From Acidobacteriota bacterium (GTDB lineage Bacteria; Acidobacteriota; Thermoanaerobaculia; Gp7-AA8), in NCBI GenBank assembly GCA_021781455.1, contig JAJXWV010000007.1, forward strand, positions 56,460-120,459: DNA of 64,000 nt. Direction: 5' to 3'. Shown here in pieces: positions 1 through 8,319 of the stretch. A model generated the notes under the pieces. It was not told where the DNA came from, did not search any database, and saw only the letters and a list, made by a program, of their open reading frames with translations. How positions within the stretch are numbered: position 1 is the first letter of the stretch; each line of letters begins with the position of its first letter. Both the position numbers and the translations under genes were made by a program.

Positions 1-877
1 TCGATCGCCGAGCGGTGCCGCTGATCCGAGCCGTAGTGTCGATGATCGAGCCGGTGTCGACGCGTGATCCGGCCGGAACATCGACCTTACCGGCGATCAT
101 CGCCTCGGCGAGTGCTCGCGACGCGGCCAGGTAACGCTGCGGTGTACCGATGTCGAACCACAGCCCGTCGTCGACGATCGCGGCGAGCGTCTCGCGCCCG
201 CCGGCGATCAGCGGCCGGTACGTGTCCTCCACGATTCCGGAGACCTCGCGATCAGGCAGCTCACGAAGAATTCGCGCGCTGATGCAGTGCGAGCCGGAGA
301 ACATGAGCGCCTCGCCGGTGCCGGTGCCGAATCCCGTGACCCGGCCGCCCACCCGGTTGCGCGGTTGCGAGGTTGCGCGGTTGCGAGGTGTCTGGTCTCG
401 TGACCTCGAAACCTCGTGACCGCGTGACCCCTCTTCAAAGTACACGGCCGTGAAGCAGTCTCCTTCGGGAGGATGGCGAAGTGTCAGGGCGGCGAGAGCG
501 TCGGTGTCGCGGCGCGCTGCCAGCAGATCGTCGTAGGGTGGGAACTGGATCGTGTCGCCGTTGACGAGGAAGAAGTCGCGCTCGTGCTCGAGCAGCGGCC
601 GCACCCTGCGGATCGCGCCCCCGGTGCCGAGGATTTCCTCTTCGTGCGAGAACGAGAAGCGGCAGCGGCCCGCATATTCGTCGCGGAGGAAGCGCTCGAT
701 CGGCTCGCCGAGGTGGTGAAGGTTGACGATGATCTCGTCGATGCCGAACCGCACGAGGTTCTCGACCGCGTATGCGATCAGCGGCCGGTTGCACAGCGGC
801 ACGAGCGGCTTCGGCAACGTCCAGGTCAGGGGTCGCAGCCGCGTGCCGAAGCCGGCGGCGAGAATCAGGGCTTTCAT
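1..877 (-). CDS. NDP-sugar nucleotidyltransferase, 3' end cut by window edge, with in-frame repeat insertion
   Basis: The protein starts with ATG at 877 and runs off the left edge, giving about 292 visible residues. The N-terminus carries the nucleotidyltransferase signature LAAGFGTRLRPLT followed by PKPLVPLCNRPL. GTGGAIRR and the metal-binding VNGD follow. This is the GT-A-like fold that makes activated sugars (NDP-mannose, NDP-glucose or UDP-MurNAc type). The exact sugar cannot be told from sequence. Residues about 150-175 are not family sequence: they are encoded by an octamer palindromic repeat (355-429) read in frame between FEEG and RVTGFG, where homologs are normally contiguous. No stop is introduced. 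The gene lies 64 bp downstream of the CYTH gene and is probably cotranscribed with it. Confidence 0.8.
   Translation of the reverse strand, partial: MKALILAAGFGTRLRPLTWTLPKPLVPLCNRPLIAYAVENLVRFGIDEIIVNLHHLGEPIERFLRDEYAGRCRFSFSHEEEILGTGGAIRRVRPLLEHERDFFLVNGDTIQFPPYDDLLAARRDTDALAALTLRHPPEGDCFTAVYFEEGSRGHEVSRSRDQTPRNRATSQPRNRVGGRVTGFGTGTGEALMFSGSHCISARILRELPDREVSGIVEDTYRPLIAGGRETLAAIVDDGLWFDIGTPQRYLAASRALAEAMIAGKVDVPAGSRVDTGSIIDTTARISGTARRS
355..429. repeat. Octamer palindromic repeat (GGTTGCGN/GGTCACGN units) inside a coding sequence
   Basis: The left arm has four tandem GGTTGCG(C/A) units. The right arm has inverted units of the related form GGTCACGN and GGTTTCGN. The same octamer family occurs between genes at 10962-11105, 54040-54157 and 57950-58036. 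Here it is read as an in-frame peptide within the nucleotidyltransferase. Confidence 0.85.
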
Positions 878-880
878 GAA

Positions 881-943
881 GGTGTCGGGTGTCGGGTCTC
901 GGGTGTCGGTTTCCTGAAACCCGACACCTGACACCCGACACCT
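881..943. repeat. Heptamer hairpin, GTGTCGG units
   Basis: Four tandem 7-nt units (GTGTCGG, with one GTCTCGG) face three inverted units (CCGACAC/CTGACAC) across a short loop. The element fills the junction between the CYTH gene and the nucleotidyltransferase. It contains the TAG stop codon of the CYTH gene. Confidence 0.9.
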
Positions 944-1508
944 ATCCCGAGGTCAACTGGTCTGCAGGGAAAACCATGTGCTCCGGCAGGTCCGCGCGGG
1001 TGCGGCGGGCCTGCCGGTACAGATCGGCATAGGTCTGGCGAATGGCCTGATCCATGTTCATGCCAAGCTCGGCCGAGATCGTGCGGATCGTGTCGATGTT
1101 TCCCTCGATCTCGAAGTAATCGCCGATGGGAGTGCGGTCGATGACCACCTCGACGTCGCGAACGTGCCAGACCTCCCGGTACTTCTGGTAGCGGAAGACA
1201 GGCTTGAACCCGAGCGAATCGAGGAGCTGGATGGCCAGCTCGAAGCTCTCCACGCCTGTCTGCACTTCTTCCCGCGATTTGATGCCGCCTTCGATCGACA
1301 TCGGTCCTTTGTACGTGGCGATGGAGTACTTGCCGAAGCGGCGCACGCGCAGCAGGGCGCCCTTGGTGCGCAGCTCGCCGCGGCGGTCGAGGACGATGTT
1401 GTCTTCGAACGTCTCGGCGTAGAGCCGTTGCGCGCTGAGGTCGTGCAGCTTGCGCGTCAGCTCGGCGCGATCGCGCAAGGGAAACTTCACTTCGATTTCC
1501 TGGGCCAT
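942..1508 (-). CDS. CYTH-domain protein (class IV adenylate cyclase / thiamine triphosphatase-like)
   Basis: The protein has 188 residues, and the N-terminus MAQEIEVKFPL carries the ExExK motif that defines the CYTH triphosphate tunnel fold. Further charged strands follow (LRTKGALLRVRR, YKGP, then VVIDRTPIGDYFEIEG near the C-terminus). Members act on triphosphates: CyaB-type adenylate cyclase, thiamine triphosphatase or inorganic triphosphatase. Sequence alone does not choose between these, though the length and the IGDYFEIEG strand resemble CyaB. The stop lies inside the GTGTCGG repeat. The nucleotidyltransferase follows on the same strand. Confidence 0.85.
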   Translation of the reverse strand: MAQEIEVKFPLRDRAELTRKLHDLSAQRLYAETFEDNIVLDRRGELRTKGALLRVRRFGKYSIATYKGPMSIEGGIKSREEVQTGVESFELAIQLLDSLGFKPVFRYQKYREVWHVRDVEVVIDRTPIGDYFEIEGNIDTIRTISAELGMNMDQAIRQTYADLYRQARRTRADLPEHMVFPADQLTSG

Positions 1509-1845
1509 GAATTGAGGTTATGCGGTGTTCTACCACGCAACTGCGTAACTGCGTAACCGCTGTGATCCTTGCCGGCGAAACGCGGCGAAGGATGGTGGCC
1601 ATGTTGACCCGTCAGTTCTCGGTCGATCCACGCGAACACTTGGGCGTCCGTCAGGAACATGCGGAGGAGGCGCGAACGGCCCCTGAGTAGTGGCATTTTC
1701 TTCTGTTCCCAGAGCGGAGTGGCAATGCGCACCGACACGGAGCGATGTCTCGCCATAAGGGTGGATATGCTGCGGGCTGTGGACGTCGGTGACTCTCCCA
1801 GGCGTTCGTGCGGCCAGTCTTCCACCCAACCTAAGGAGGTATCCA
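1509..1845. other. Intergenic region without a recognisable gene
   Basis: This is 337 bp between divergent genes. Near 1528-1553 it has a short degenerate octamer run (AACTGCGT units) related to the GGTTGCGN family. It ends in the strong ribosome-binding site of the next gene (AAGGAGGT, 1833-1840). Small ORFs on the minus strand have no recognisable domain. Confidence 0.4.
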
Positions 1846-2959
1846 ATGTCGAGACCTTTCCGTTTCCTTCGCGCTGTTCTCACTCTCGCGCTTCTGGTTG
1901 TCGCCTTTCCGTCATCTCCACTTTTCGGGGCCGATCAGCAGGCTGCCAAAGCACAATTACCGTCGATTCGGGGTGTGGACGAACCTCCCATACAGTTCGA
2001 ATGGTCCAGGGTAGCAGCCGATCAAACGACGACGCCGCACAAAGCCGGCGTTTTATGCGAAGGCTCTGAGTGCTTTGAGGCTGCCACTGCTGCTATTACT
2101 GCTCTCCCAGGGATTGCGAGGCTACATATCCCGGTGTGTAGCACCTACGTCAGCGGCCGAGTCACACGCGCCGGCCGCCCTGTATCGGCGCACATCAGGT
2201 TCTTGACCGGCGACGCGTTCTCGGATCCTGCGACAGGAAGGTATGTAGCCCTGCTCCCGCGGCTGCCCGACAGGAGCCCCGTCTATGTCGTCGCCTGCGA
2301 CGACTCGTTTGCATATGTGCATGTTCCACGCGCACCGATCCCGAATGGCGCAGGCTACGACTTTGAAATCCCTGCGAACGAAATTCGGATCGAGGTTCAA
2401 GACCAAACAACTTCAGCTCAAACCCAAACCTCGGAGTGGCCGAGTCACCGTGAGTGGGTATTCGCATCTGTTTTGGACTCGAGGCGGTGCCGTCACCGAA
2501 GACGCTGCAATCGACGACAGCGGCGAATTCAATTACCAATTCGTGCACGGTACTGACGAGCACGTCATCTTGGTGGGCAGTGCCCCCTTGTACGTCGCTT
2601 CCGCTCAGCCGGTCGATGGGGAATTGACCATCGAGCCCGCGATCGCCTCGATTCATGACTTGCGGCTCAGTCTCGGTCCGCGAAATCCGCAGAAGAGCGC
2701 CATTGTGGCGCTCTGGCTTGCTGGCGTACGAATCCCGAACCAAGCACTCGCAATGCATCAAATGCGACATCACCAACCCTGGTGGATCAAGGACGGGAGC
2801 GCATTGGTCATTCCACAACTGCCGACGGCGTACGGAATCGCAGTTGCCCAGGGACCCGATCCTTCCTTGCTGCCGTCAAACGGGAACATTAATGACCTGG
2901 GGCTTTTCTTCGGTCGGGCGCTGCATCCCGTTAGCGGAGGCGAGTTCGTTTTTGAATGA
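1846..2959 (+). pseudogene. Secreted hypothetical protein with a frameshift
   Basis: The ATG at 1846 follows a textbook AAGGAGGT ribosome-binding site. The first about 30 residues form a signal peptide (hydrophobic LRAVLTLALLVVAFP, cleavage near LFGA). The middle, containing YVSGRVTRAGRPVSAHIRF, resembles a carboxypeptidase-regulatory-like beta-sandwich. The opening frame degrades to arginine-rich junk after about 2400 and stops at 2556. Protein-like sequence resumes in the next frame (RSGRVTVSGYSHLFWTRGGAV) and runs to 2959. A one-base indel around 2395-2435 would join them into about 370 residues. It could be a real decayed gene or an assembly error. No function is assigned. Confidence 0.6.
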
Positions 2960-2999
2960 TTACAAGGTCGCCCAGGACTTTCGCGCGACGGGAATGGAT

Positions 3000-3115
3000 C
3001 CCCTCGAGCCGGGCCTTCGCGGCCTGAACCGCGGGGATTCCCTCCCGCGCTTCAAGCCTCCAGCGCCTGGCCGGCTCAGGATGACACGCCGGATGACACG
3101 CTCCGCGCTCCCGGA
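3000..3115. repeat. Degenerate palindromic element of the CCTGAGCCGGC class
   Basis: A GGATCCCCTCGAGCCGG / CGCGGGGATTCC inverted pair is followed by GGCCGGCTCAGGATGACA. The last motif marks the outer end of the long palindrome class seen at 12850, 17294, 32001 and 39216. This copy is diverged and partial. It lies just downstream of pgk. Confidence 0.5.
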
Positions 3116-3118
3116 CCA

Positions 3119-4309
3119 TCACTTTCTCAAGACTTCCACTCCCGGCAACGACGACCCTGAAATGAACTCGAGCGATGCGCCCCCGCCGGTGGAGATGTGC
3201 GTGATCCGGTTTGCGAAGCCGGAGGCCTTCACAGCTTCGACCGACTCGCCTCCGCCGACCACCGTCGTGGCGTTGCTGTCCACGACTGCACGTGCGATGG
3301 CCTGCGTTCCCTTCGCGAAGGCCTCCTTCTCGAACACGCCCATCGGGCCGTTCCAGAACACGATCCGGGCGTTGCGCAGCGATTGCGTGAAGAGCTGAAT
3401 CGTCTTCGGCCCGATGTCGAAGGCCTTCTGTGTATCGGCGAGGCCCGCCGATACGTCGATCGTCGTGATGTCCTTCGGGTTTTCCAGATCGTCGGCCACG
3501 ACGAGGTCCACGGGCAGGACCACGTGCGCCCGGTGCTGACCGTCGAGGATCCGCTTCGCAACGTCGATCGAATCCACGTCGACGAGCGAGCCGCCCATCC
3601 TCACGCCTTTGGCCAGAAGGAAGGTGTTGGCCATGCCACCGCCGATCAGCACCGTATCGGCGAGCTTCACGAGCGCCTCGAGCGGCTCGATCTTTCCGGC
3701 GATCTTCGCGCCGCCGAGGAGAGCGACGAACGGCCGTTCGGAGACCTGGGTGACGCGCTGCAGGAAGTCGAGCTCGCGCTCCAGCAGCCTGCCGCCGGCC
3801 GTACGGGCTTTGTCGAGCAGCCGCGGCAAGGCGTCGATCGAAGCATGAGCGCGATGCGAGGCGCCGAAGGCGTCGTTCACGTAGTAGTCGCCGAGCTTGC
3901 GCAGCCCCTGCGCGAACTCCTGGTCGTTCGATTCCTCGCCCGGATGGAAGCGCAGGTTCTCCAGAAGGAGCACCTCGCCCGGTTTGAGGTCGCGGCTCTT
4001 TGCTTCGGCGTTCGTGCCGATGCAGTCGTCCGCCCACTGCACGTTCGCGCCGCAGAGCGAGGCCAGCTTCTCTCGAACCGGAGCCAGGGAGTACTTCTCC
4101 TTGCGCTGCCCCTTGGGCCGGCCGAGGTGGCTGGCGATCACGATGCGGGCGCCGCGGTCGCGAAGGATCTTCAGCGTCGGCAGCGTCTCCTCGATGCGCG
4201 TGGCGTCGGTGATGCGGTTCCCTTCCAGCGGGACGTTGTAGTCGACGCGGTAGAACACGCGCGCGCCGTCCGGCAGAGCGAGGTCGTCGAGCGTACGGAT
4301 CTTGATCAT
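3119..4309 (-). CDS. pgk: Phosphoglycerate kinase
   Basis: The protein has 396 residues, full length for the family. It transfers a phosphate between 1,3-bisphosphoglycerate and ADP in glycolysis, in the cytoplasm. Visible signatures are RVDYNVPL near residue 20, SHLGRPKG, LLLENLRFHPGEE, VNDAFGASHRAHAS, the nucleotide-binding hinge LLGGAKIAGK, and the C-terminal GGGESVEA and THISTGGGASLEF. It lies downstream of gapA on the same strand, with 175 bp between them that holds a CTGAGTN hairpin. A gap-pgk transcription unit is likely. The start is preceded by AGGGGAGTGCC. Confidence 0.97.
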   Translation of the reverse strand: MIKIRTLDDLALPDGARVFYRVDYNVPLEGNRITDATRIEETLPTLKILRDRGARIVIASHLGRPKGQRKEKYSLAPVREKLASLCGANVQWADDCIGTNAEAKSRDLKPGEVLLLENLRFHPGEESNDQEFAQGLRKLGDYYVNDAFGASHRAHASIDALPRLLDKARTAGGRLLERELDFLQRVTQVSERPFVALLGGAKIAGKIEPLEALVKLADTVLIGGGMANTFLLAKGVRMGGSLVDVDSIDVAKRILDGQHRAHVVLPVDLVVADDLENPKDITTIDVSAGLADTQKAFDIGPKTIQLFTQSLRNARIVFWNGPMGVFEKEAFAKGTQAIARAVVDSNATTVVGGGESVEAVKASGFANRITHISTGGGASLEFISGSSLPGVEVLRK

Positions 4310-4359
4310 GGCACTCCCCTGATTTGTGTCCGAAGGGACCTTTTGGGACGAGAAGAGAA

Positions 4360-4481
4360 GTGCTGAGTACTGAGTGCTGAGTACTGAGTGCTGAGTACTG
4401 AGTGGACTCGTTCCAACTCAGTGCCCGACTCAGTACTCAGCACTCAGTACTCAGCACTCAGTACTCAGTACTCAGCACTCG
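4360..4481. repeat. CTGAGTN heptamer hairpin (gapA-pgk junction)
   Basis: Six or more tandem units of CTGAGTA/CTGAGTG form the left arm. About nine inverted units (CACTCAG/TACTCAG) form the right arm, separated by about 30 nt. It is the longest copy of this family in the window. It lies between two genes of one operon, so it would be transcribed as a stable hairpin. Confidence 0.93.
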
Positions 4482-4484
4482 TGT

Positions 4485-5522
4485 TCACCTCGATGCGGCG
4501 AGCGAGGGGGCCTGCTTCTTGACCCGCGCCACGTAGGCGATCAGGTCGAGAACGCGGTTCGAGTAGCCCCACTCGTTGTCGTACCAGGCCAGGATCTTGA
4601 AATTGTGCGCATCGACCGACTTCGTGAACGTCGTGTCCACGATCGCCGAGTGCGCGTCGTGGTTGAAGTCGACCGAGACGAGCTGTTCGTCCGAATACGT
4701 GAGGATGCCTTTGAGCTCGCCGTCGGCGGCCTCGCGGACCGCGCTGTTGATCTCCTCGATGCTGGTCGCCTTGTCCGTCGTGAAGGTCAGGTCGACGAGC
4801 GAGACGTTCGGCGTCGGCACGCGAATCGAGATTCCGTCGAACTTTCCCTTCAGCTCGGGGAGCACGAGAGCGACCGCCTGGGCGGCGCCCGTCGTCGTCG
4901 GAATCATCGACAGTGCAGCGGCACGGGCACGGCGGTGATCCTTGTGCGGGAAGTCGAGGATCACCTGGTCATTCGTGTACGAGTGGATCGTCGTCATGAT
5001 GCCCGACTTGATGCCGAAGCGCTGGTGCAGCACTTTGGCCACCGGGGCCAGGCAGTTCGTCGTGCAGGAGGCGTTCGAGATCACCTTCTGCGTGGCGGCG
5101 TTGAGCGCTTTTTCGTTCACGCCCATGCAGATCGTGATGTCGGCGTCCTTCGACGGCGCGGAGATGATGACGTGCTCGACGCCGTCGCGCAGATGCGCCG
5201 AGGCCTTTTCCTTCGTCGTGAAACGGCCGGAAGACTCGACCACGAGCTCCACGCCCAGTTCGCTCCAGGGAATCTTGCTGGGGTCGGGATTCGAGAAGAC
5301 CCGCAGCTCCTTGCCGTCGATGCTGAGACCGTTCGTGCTGGTTGCGACCTTGTTGGGGATCGTGCCGTGCACCGAGTCGTACTTCAAGAGGTAGGCGAGC
5401 GTCGCCGCATCCGTCAGGTCGTTGACCGCGACGAACTCGATGTCGCCTGTCTTGCGCTCGAGCGCGGCACGCACGACATTGCGGCCGATGCGCCCGAAAC
5501 CATTTACACCAACTTTCACCAT
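4485..5522 (-). CDS. gapA: Glyceraldehyde-3-phosphate dehydrogenase, type I
   Basis: The protein has 345 residues from the ATG at 5522, which is preceded by GGAGGC and opens [15 protein letters not shown], the canonical Rossmann start. It oxidises glyceraldehyde-3-phosphate to 1,3-bisphosphoglycerate with NAD. The catalytic Cys153 sits in [24 protein letters not shown] is near the C-terminus. An upstream in-frame ATG would add 24 residues unlike the family and is rejected. The gene is divergent from mtnA (107 bp apart) and upstream of pgk. Confidence 0.97.
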   Translation of the reverse strand: MVKVGVNGFGRIGRNVVRAALERKTGDIEFVAVNDLTDAATLAYLLKYDSVHGTIPNKVATSTNGLSIDGKELRVFSNPDPSKIPWSELGVELVVESSGRFTTKEKASAHLRDGVEHVIISAPSKDADITICMGVNEKALNAATQKVISNASCTTNCLAPVAKVLHQRFGIKSGIMTTIHSYTNDQVILDFPHKDHRRARAAALSMIPTTTGAAQAVALVLPELKGKFDGISIRVPTPNVSLVDLTFTTDKATSIEEINSAVREAADGELKGILTYSDEQLVSVDFNHDAHSAIVDTTFTKSVDAHNFKILAWYDNEWGYSNRVLDLIAYVARVKKQAPSLAASR

Positions 5523-5629
5523 ATTGCCTCCGTCGGATTCTGGGGGTCGGATGGTTGCGGCCATGCGGCGCGATCCGGCACGCGGTCGCCACAATTCGGC
5601 CCCCGGCTCTCGGTAGTATATCGGCCGAC

Positions 5630-6646
5630 ATGTCCCAAGGCTCTCAACCCGTCGAACCGATTCGCTGGACCGCCGATACGCTGCACCTTCTGGACCAGCG
5701 CCGTCTGCCTCACGAGGTCACCTATGTGGCGTGCCACACCGCACGTGAAGTGGCCGTGGCCATTCGCGACATGGTCGTCCGCGGCGCGCCGGCCATCGGC
5801 GTGAGCGCCGCCTTCGGCATGGCTCTGGCGTGGAAGGGCGGCGAGGACCTCCGCAGCGCTGCGGATGAGCTCCGCCGCGCCCGCCCCACCGCCGTGAACC
5901 TGATGTGGGCCGTCGACCGCATGCTCGAGGCGCGCCAGCGCGGCGCCGACCTCGTCGTCGAGGCGCAGGCCATGTTCGACGCAGACGTGGCGGCGAATCG
6001 CCGCATCGGCCGCTTCGGAGCCGAGCTCCTCGGCAATCGCGCCACCGTCCTGACGCACTGCAATGCCGGCGCGCTGGCCACGGCCGGTTACGGTACTGCG
6101 TTGGGCGTGGTCCGCGCAGCCGTGGAGAGCGGGAAGAACATCGCCGTCTTCGCCGACGAGACCCGCCCGTACCTGCAGGGCGCTCGTCTGACAGCGTGGG
6201 AGCTGCAGCAGGAAGGGATCGACGTCACACTGATCACCGACAGCATGGCCGGCCATTTTTTTCAGCAGGGGAAATTCGACGCCGCGGTCGTGGGCGCCGA
6301 CCGGATCGCCGCCAACGGCGATACCGCGAACAAGATCGGAACGTATACGGTTGCGGTGCTGGCGAACGCGCACGGAGTTCCGTTCTACGTTGCGGCACCG
6401 ATGTCGACGATCGACGTCAGCTGTCCGAGCGGCGAGGGCATCCCGATCGAAGAGCGCAGTGCGACCGAAGTCATCGAGATCCTCGGGCGCCGCATGGCAC
6501 CGGAAGGGGTGGCGGTGCGGCACCCTGCATTCGACGTGACGCCGGCGCGACTGATCACCGCGATCATCACGGATCGCGGAGTGCTGCGCCCGCCATACTC
6601 GGAATCGATCGCCCGGGCCGTGGCCGGGAACCAGCAGGGGAGTTGA
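5630..6646 (+). CDS. mtnA: S-methyl-5-thioribose-1-phosphate isomerase
   Basis: The protein has 338 residues. It isomerises 5-methylthioribose-1-phosphate to 5-methylthioribulose-1-phosphate in methionine salvage, and belongs to the eIF2B-like aldose isomerase family. Visible signatures are [36 protein letters not shown] (with the conserved Cys) and [18 protein letters not shown] (with the conserved Asp). The ATG at 5630 gives the family N-terminus ([18 protein letters not shown]). An upstream in-frame start would add unrelated residues. No other methionine-salvage gene is visible nearby. A membrane protein follows after 2 bp. Confidence 0.95.
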   Translation: MSQGSQPVEPIRWTADTLHLLDQRRLPHEVTYVACHTAREVAVAIRDMVVRGAPAIGVSAAFGMALAWKGGEDLRSAADELRRARPTAVNLMWAVDRMLEARQRGADLVVEAQAMFDADVAANRRIGRFGAELLGNRATVLTHCNAGALATAGYGTALGVVRAAVESGKNIAVFADETRPYLQGARLTAWELQQEGIDVTLITDSMAGHFFQQGKFDAAVVGADRIAANGDTANKIGTYTVAVLANAHGVPFYVAAPMSTIDVSCPSGEGIPIEERSATEVIEILGRRMAPEGVAVRHPAFDVTPARLITAIITDRGVLRPPYSESIARAVAGNQQGS

Positions 6647-6648
6647 TC

Positions 6649-7308
6649 ATGGCAGAAATCGAAGAGGGAGCGGGACAGAACGAGCAGATCGAGGGACTGG
6701 GTCAGCCGTCCGAGCCGGAAGCGGCCGCGACTGATGGCGGCGCCGTCCCCGGTTCCGGTAAGGCCGGAGATTTTGCCGGATTCGAAAACGGCGCGGGCGA
6801 GCCTGTCGTGCCTCAGCCGCCGCCTCCCGCCACGCCGTCGACAGCGGCCGCGACGGTCGCGGCCGTTCCCCGTTCGCTGTTTCTGGCGCGCATCGTCCAG
6901 GCGTTGTGGTTCGGCAGCGGCGTCTTCGTCATGTTCGCGGCGCTCGCGGTTTTCCGGGCGCTGTCGCCGGTGGATGCCGCCGATGCCGTCGGGGCGATGC
7001 TCACGCGATGGCACTACATCGCCCTTCTCGCGCCGGCCCTGCTGACGCTGATCGAGTTCCGGCGGGCCCGCACGCGGATGGTCATGATCCTGTTCGTCGC
7101 CATTCTCCTGGCCGCGCTGGAGGGATTCTCGGATCTCCGCATTCGCAGGATGAGGGAGGAGTCGCCGGTGGCCATCAGCTCGCTGGACCGGAATGATCCG
7201 GTGCGCCGCCGATTCGGTGCCCTGCACGGCTTTTCGTCGATCCTGCTGGTTGCCCAGATCGCGGCTGCGGCTGCGGCCATCGCCGCGGAGCCCGACCCGG
7301 ACGTGTAG
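6649..7308 (+). CDS. Membrane protein, DUF4149/TMEM205-like
   Basis: The protein has 219 residues. It starts 2 bp after the mtnA stop with AGGGGAG upstream, so translational coupling is likely. Residues 1-80 are a disordered Glu/Pro/Ala-rich tail. Four hydrophobic segments follow: IVQALWFGSGVFVMFAALAV, YIALLAPALLTLI, MVMILFVAILLAAL and SSILLVAQIAAAAAAIAA. The RRRFGALHGFSS motif before the last helix is typical of the DUF4149/TMEM205-like group. That family has no established function, and the assignment rests on segment order and this motif. Confidence 0.7.
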   Translation: MAEIEEGAGQNEQIEGLGQPSEPEAAATDGGAVPGSGKAGDFAGFENGAGEPVVPQPPPPATPSTAAATVAAVPRSLFLARIVQALWFGSGVFVMFAALAVFRALSPVDAADAVGAMLTRWHYIALLAPALLTLIEFRRARTRMVMILFVAILLAALEGFSDLRIRRMREESPVAISSLDRNDPVRRRFGALHGFSSILLVAQIAAAAAAIAAEPDPDV

Positions 7309-7506
7309 CCCTCTCGGTCCGCAGGCTGACCCGGGGTTGAGCAACGGCGAAATGTTGGATGTTGAAGTTGAATGAGGCGCTTCCGGCTTTGGAGTGGGTC
7401 AAGGATGGGCGTCGAGCCGCTCCGCGGCTGGAGTGCTCTCTTCGAAATTTCGCCGAACCCACTGAATATCCTGAAGAGCCTTGAATGAAGATTCAGACCT
7501 CGTTAA

Positions 7507-8238
7507 GACCTCGTTCCGAACGGCTACTTCGGACTTCGCTTCTATCCCAACAATTCCATCGTGCGCTTCATCCGGCCGTCGATCGTCATCGACAGGCAGG
7601 AGGACCTTCACGGCCACACGCTCTTTCAGCAGGGCTCGATCGGTGCGGTGTTCCTCGGCGCGAGGAACCTTCAGGCACAGGTTCTGGTCCGGCCCGGGGA
7701 GAAGGTCCTCGTCGGCGGGAAGACGCTCCAGCAGACGTACGGAACATGGCTGGTGCAGATCGATCCATCCCGCCGCTTCACGCGCGTGCTGCTTCAGGTT
7801 CGCCAGGGACAGTCGATCGATTTCGCGAATGCCCGCACCGGGAATGGCGTGTCCGCGCAGTTCACGGCAATCGTTCGTCCAATCGACAGGACCACGTTCG
7901 AGCTCGACGCCAGCCGGGAGTGGCTCAACGCGGGAGGTGGCCGGCTTTACACTGCCAATGTGGAGCGGCTTCGATCGCTCTACAGCTTCACCTCGAATTC
8001 GATCGTCCGCCTGATCCTTCAATACGATGACGTGAACCGGAATCCGAGCCGCTACACCTTCGCAGTGCCGCAGCACAGCGGGACATTTCTCGGATCGCTT
8101 CTCTACAGTTACAAGCTGAACTGGCAGACCGTGCTCTTCGTCGGCTACGGGGATGATCGTGTGCTGACGCCGACGAACGATCTCGTGCGCGCGGACCGCT
8201 CCGTGTTCTTCAAGGTCTCGTACGCGCTGCAGATGTAG
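7507..8238 (+). pseudogene. C-terminal remnant of a CBM9/DUF5916-type outer-membrane barrel protein
   Basis: The frame reads NGYFGLRFYPNNSIVRFIRPS from just after an in-frame stop at 7504. It continues to FTSNSIVRLILQYDDVNRNP, LLYSYKLNWQTVLFVGYGDD and ends VFFKVSYALQM. These are barrel strands typical of the C-terminal third of the large DUF5916 proteins common in Acidobacteria and Bacteroidetes. The full proteins exceed 700 residues, so only about 240 remain and the N-terminal carbohydrate-binding domain is absent. No ribosome-binding site precedes the fragment, and the upstream 200 bp has no matching coding sequence. I call it a decayed gene. Confidence 0.7.
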
Positions 8239-8319
8239 GGACGCGCAGCAGCGCGTCCGCCACTCTCGTTGTTTCCGCCTCGCACCGGGGTTGCGGACGC
8301 GCAGCAGCGCGTCCCCTAC
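8238..8319. repeat. GGACGCGCAGCAGCGCGTCC double hairpin, copy 1
   Basis: Two copies of the 20-bp self-complementary block lie about 40 bp apart, so each can fold alone or they can pair with each other. The family recurs at 44944-45018 (inside a gene), 48592-48667 and 61228-61313. The right edge contains the TAG stop of the M16 gene on the minus strand. Confidence 0.9.

Noticed and set aside
1487..1846. Minus-strand ORF between the CYTH gene and the secreted protein
   Set aside because: No recognisable domain, atypical composition, and overlap with the promoter and ribosome-binding region of the plus-strand gene.
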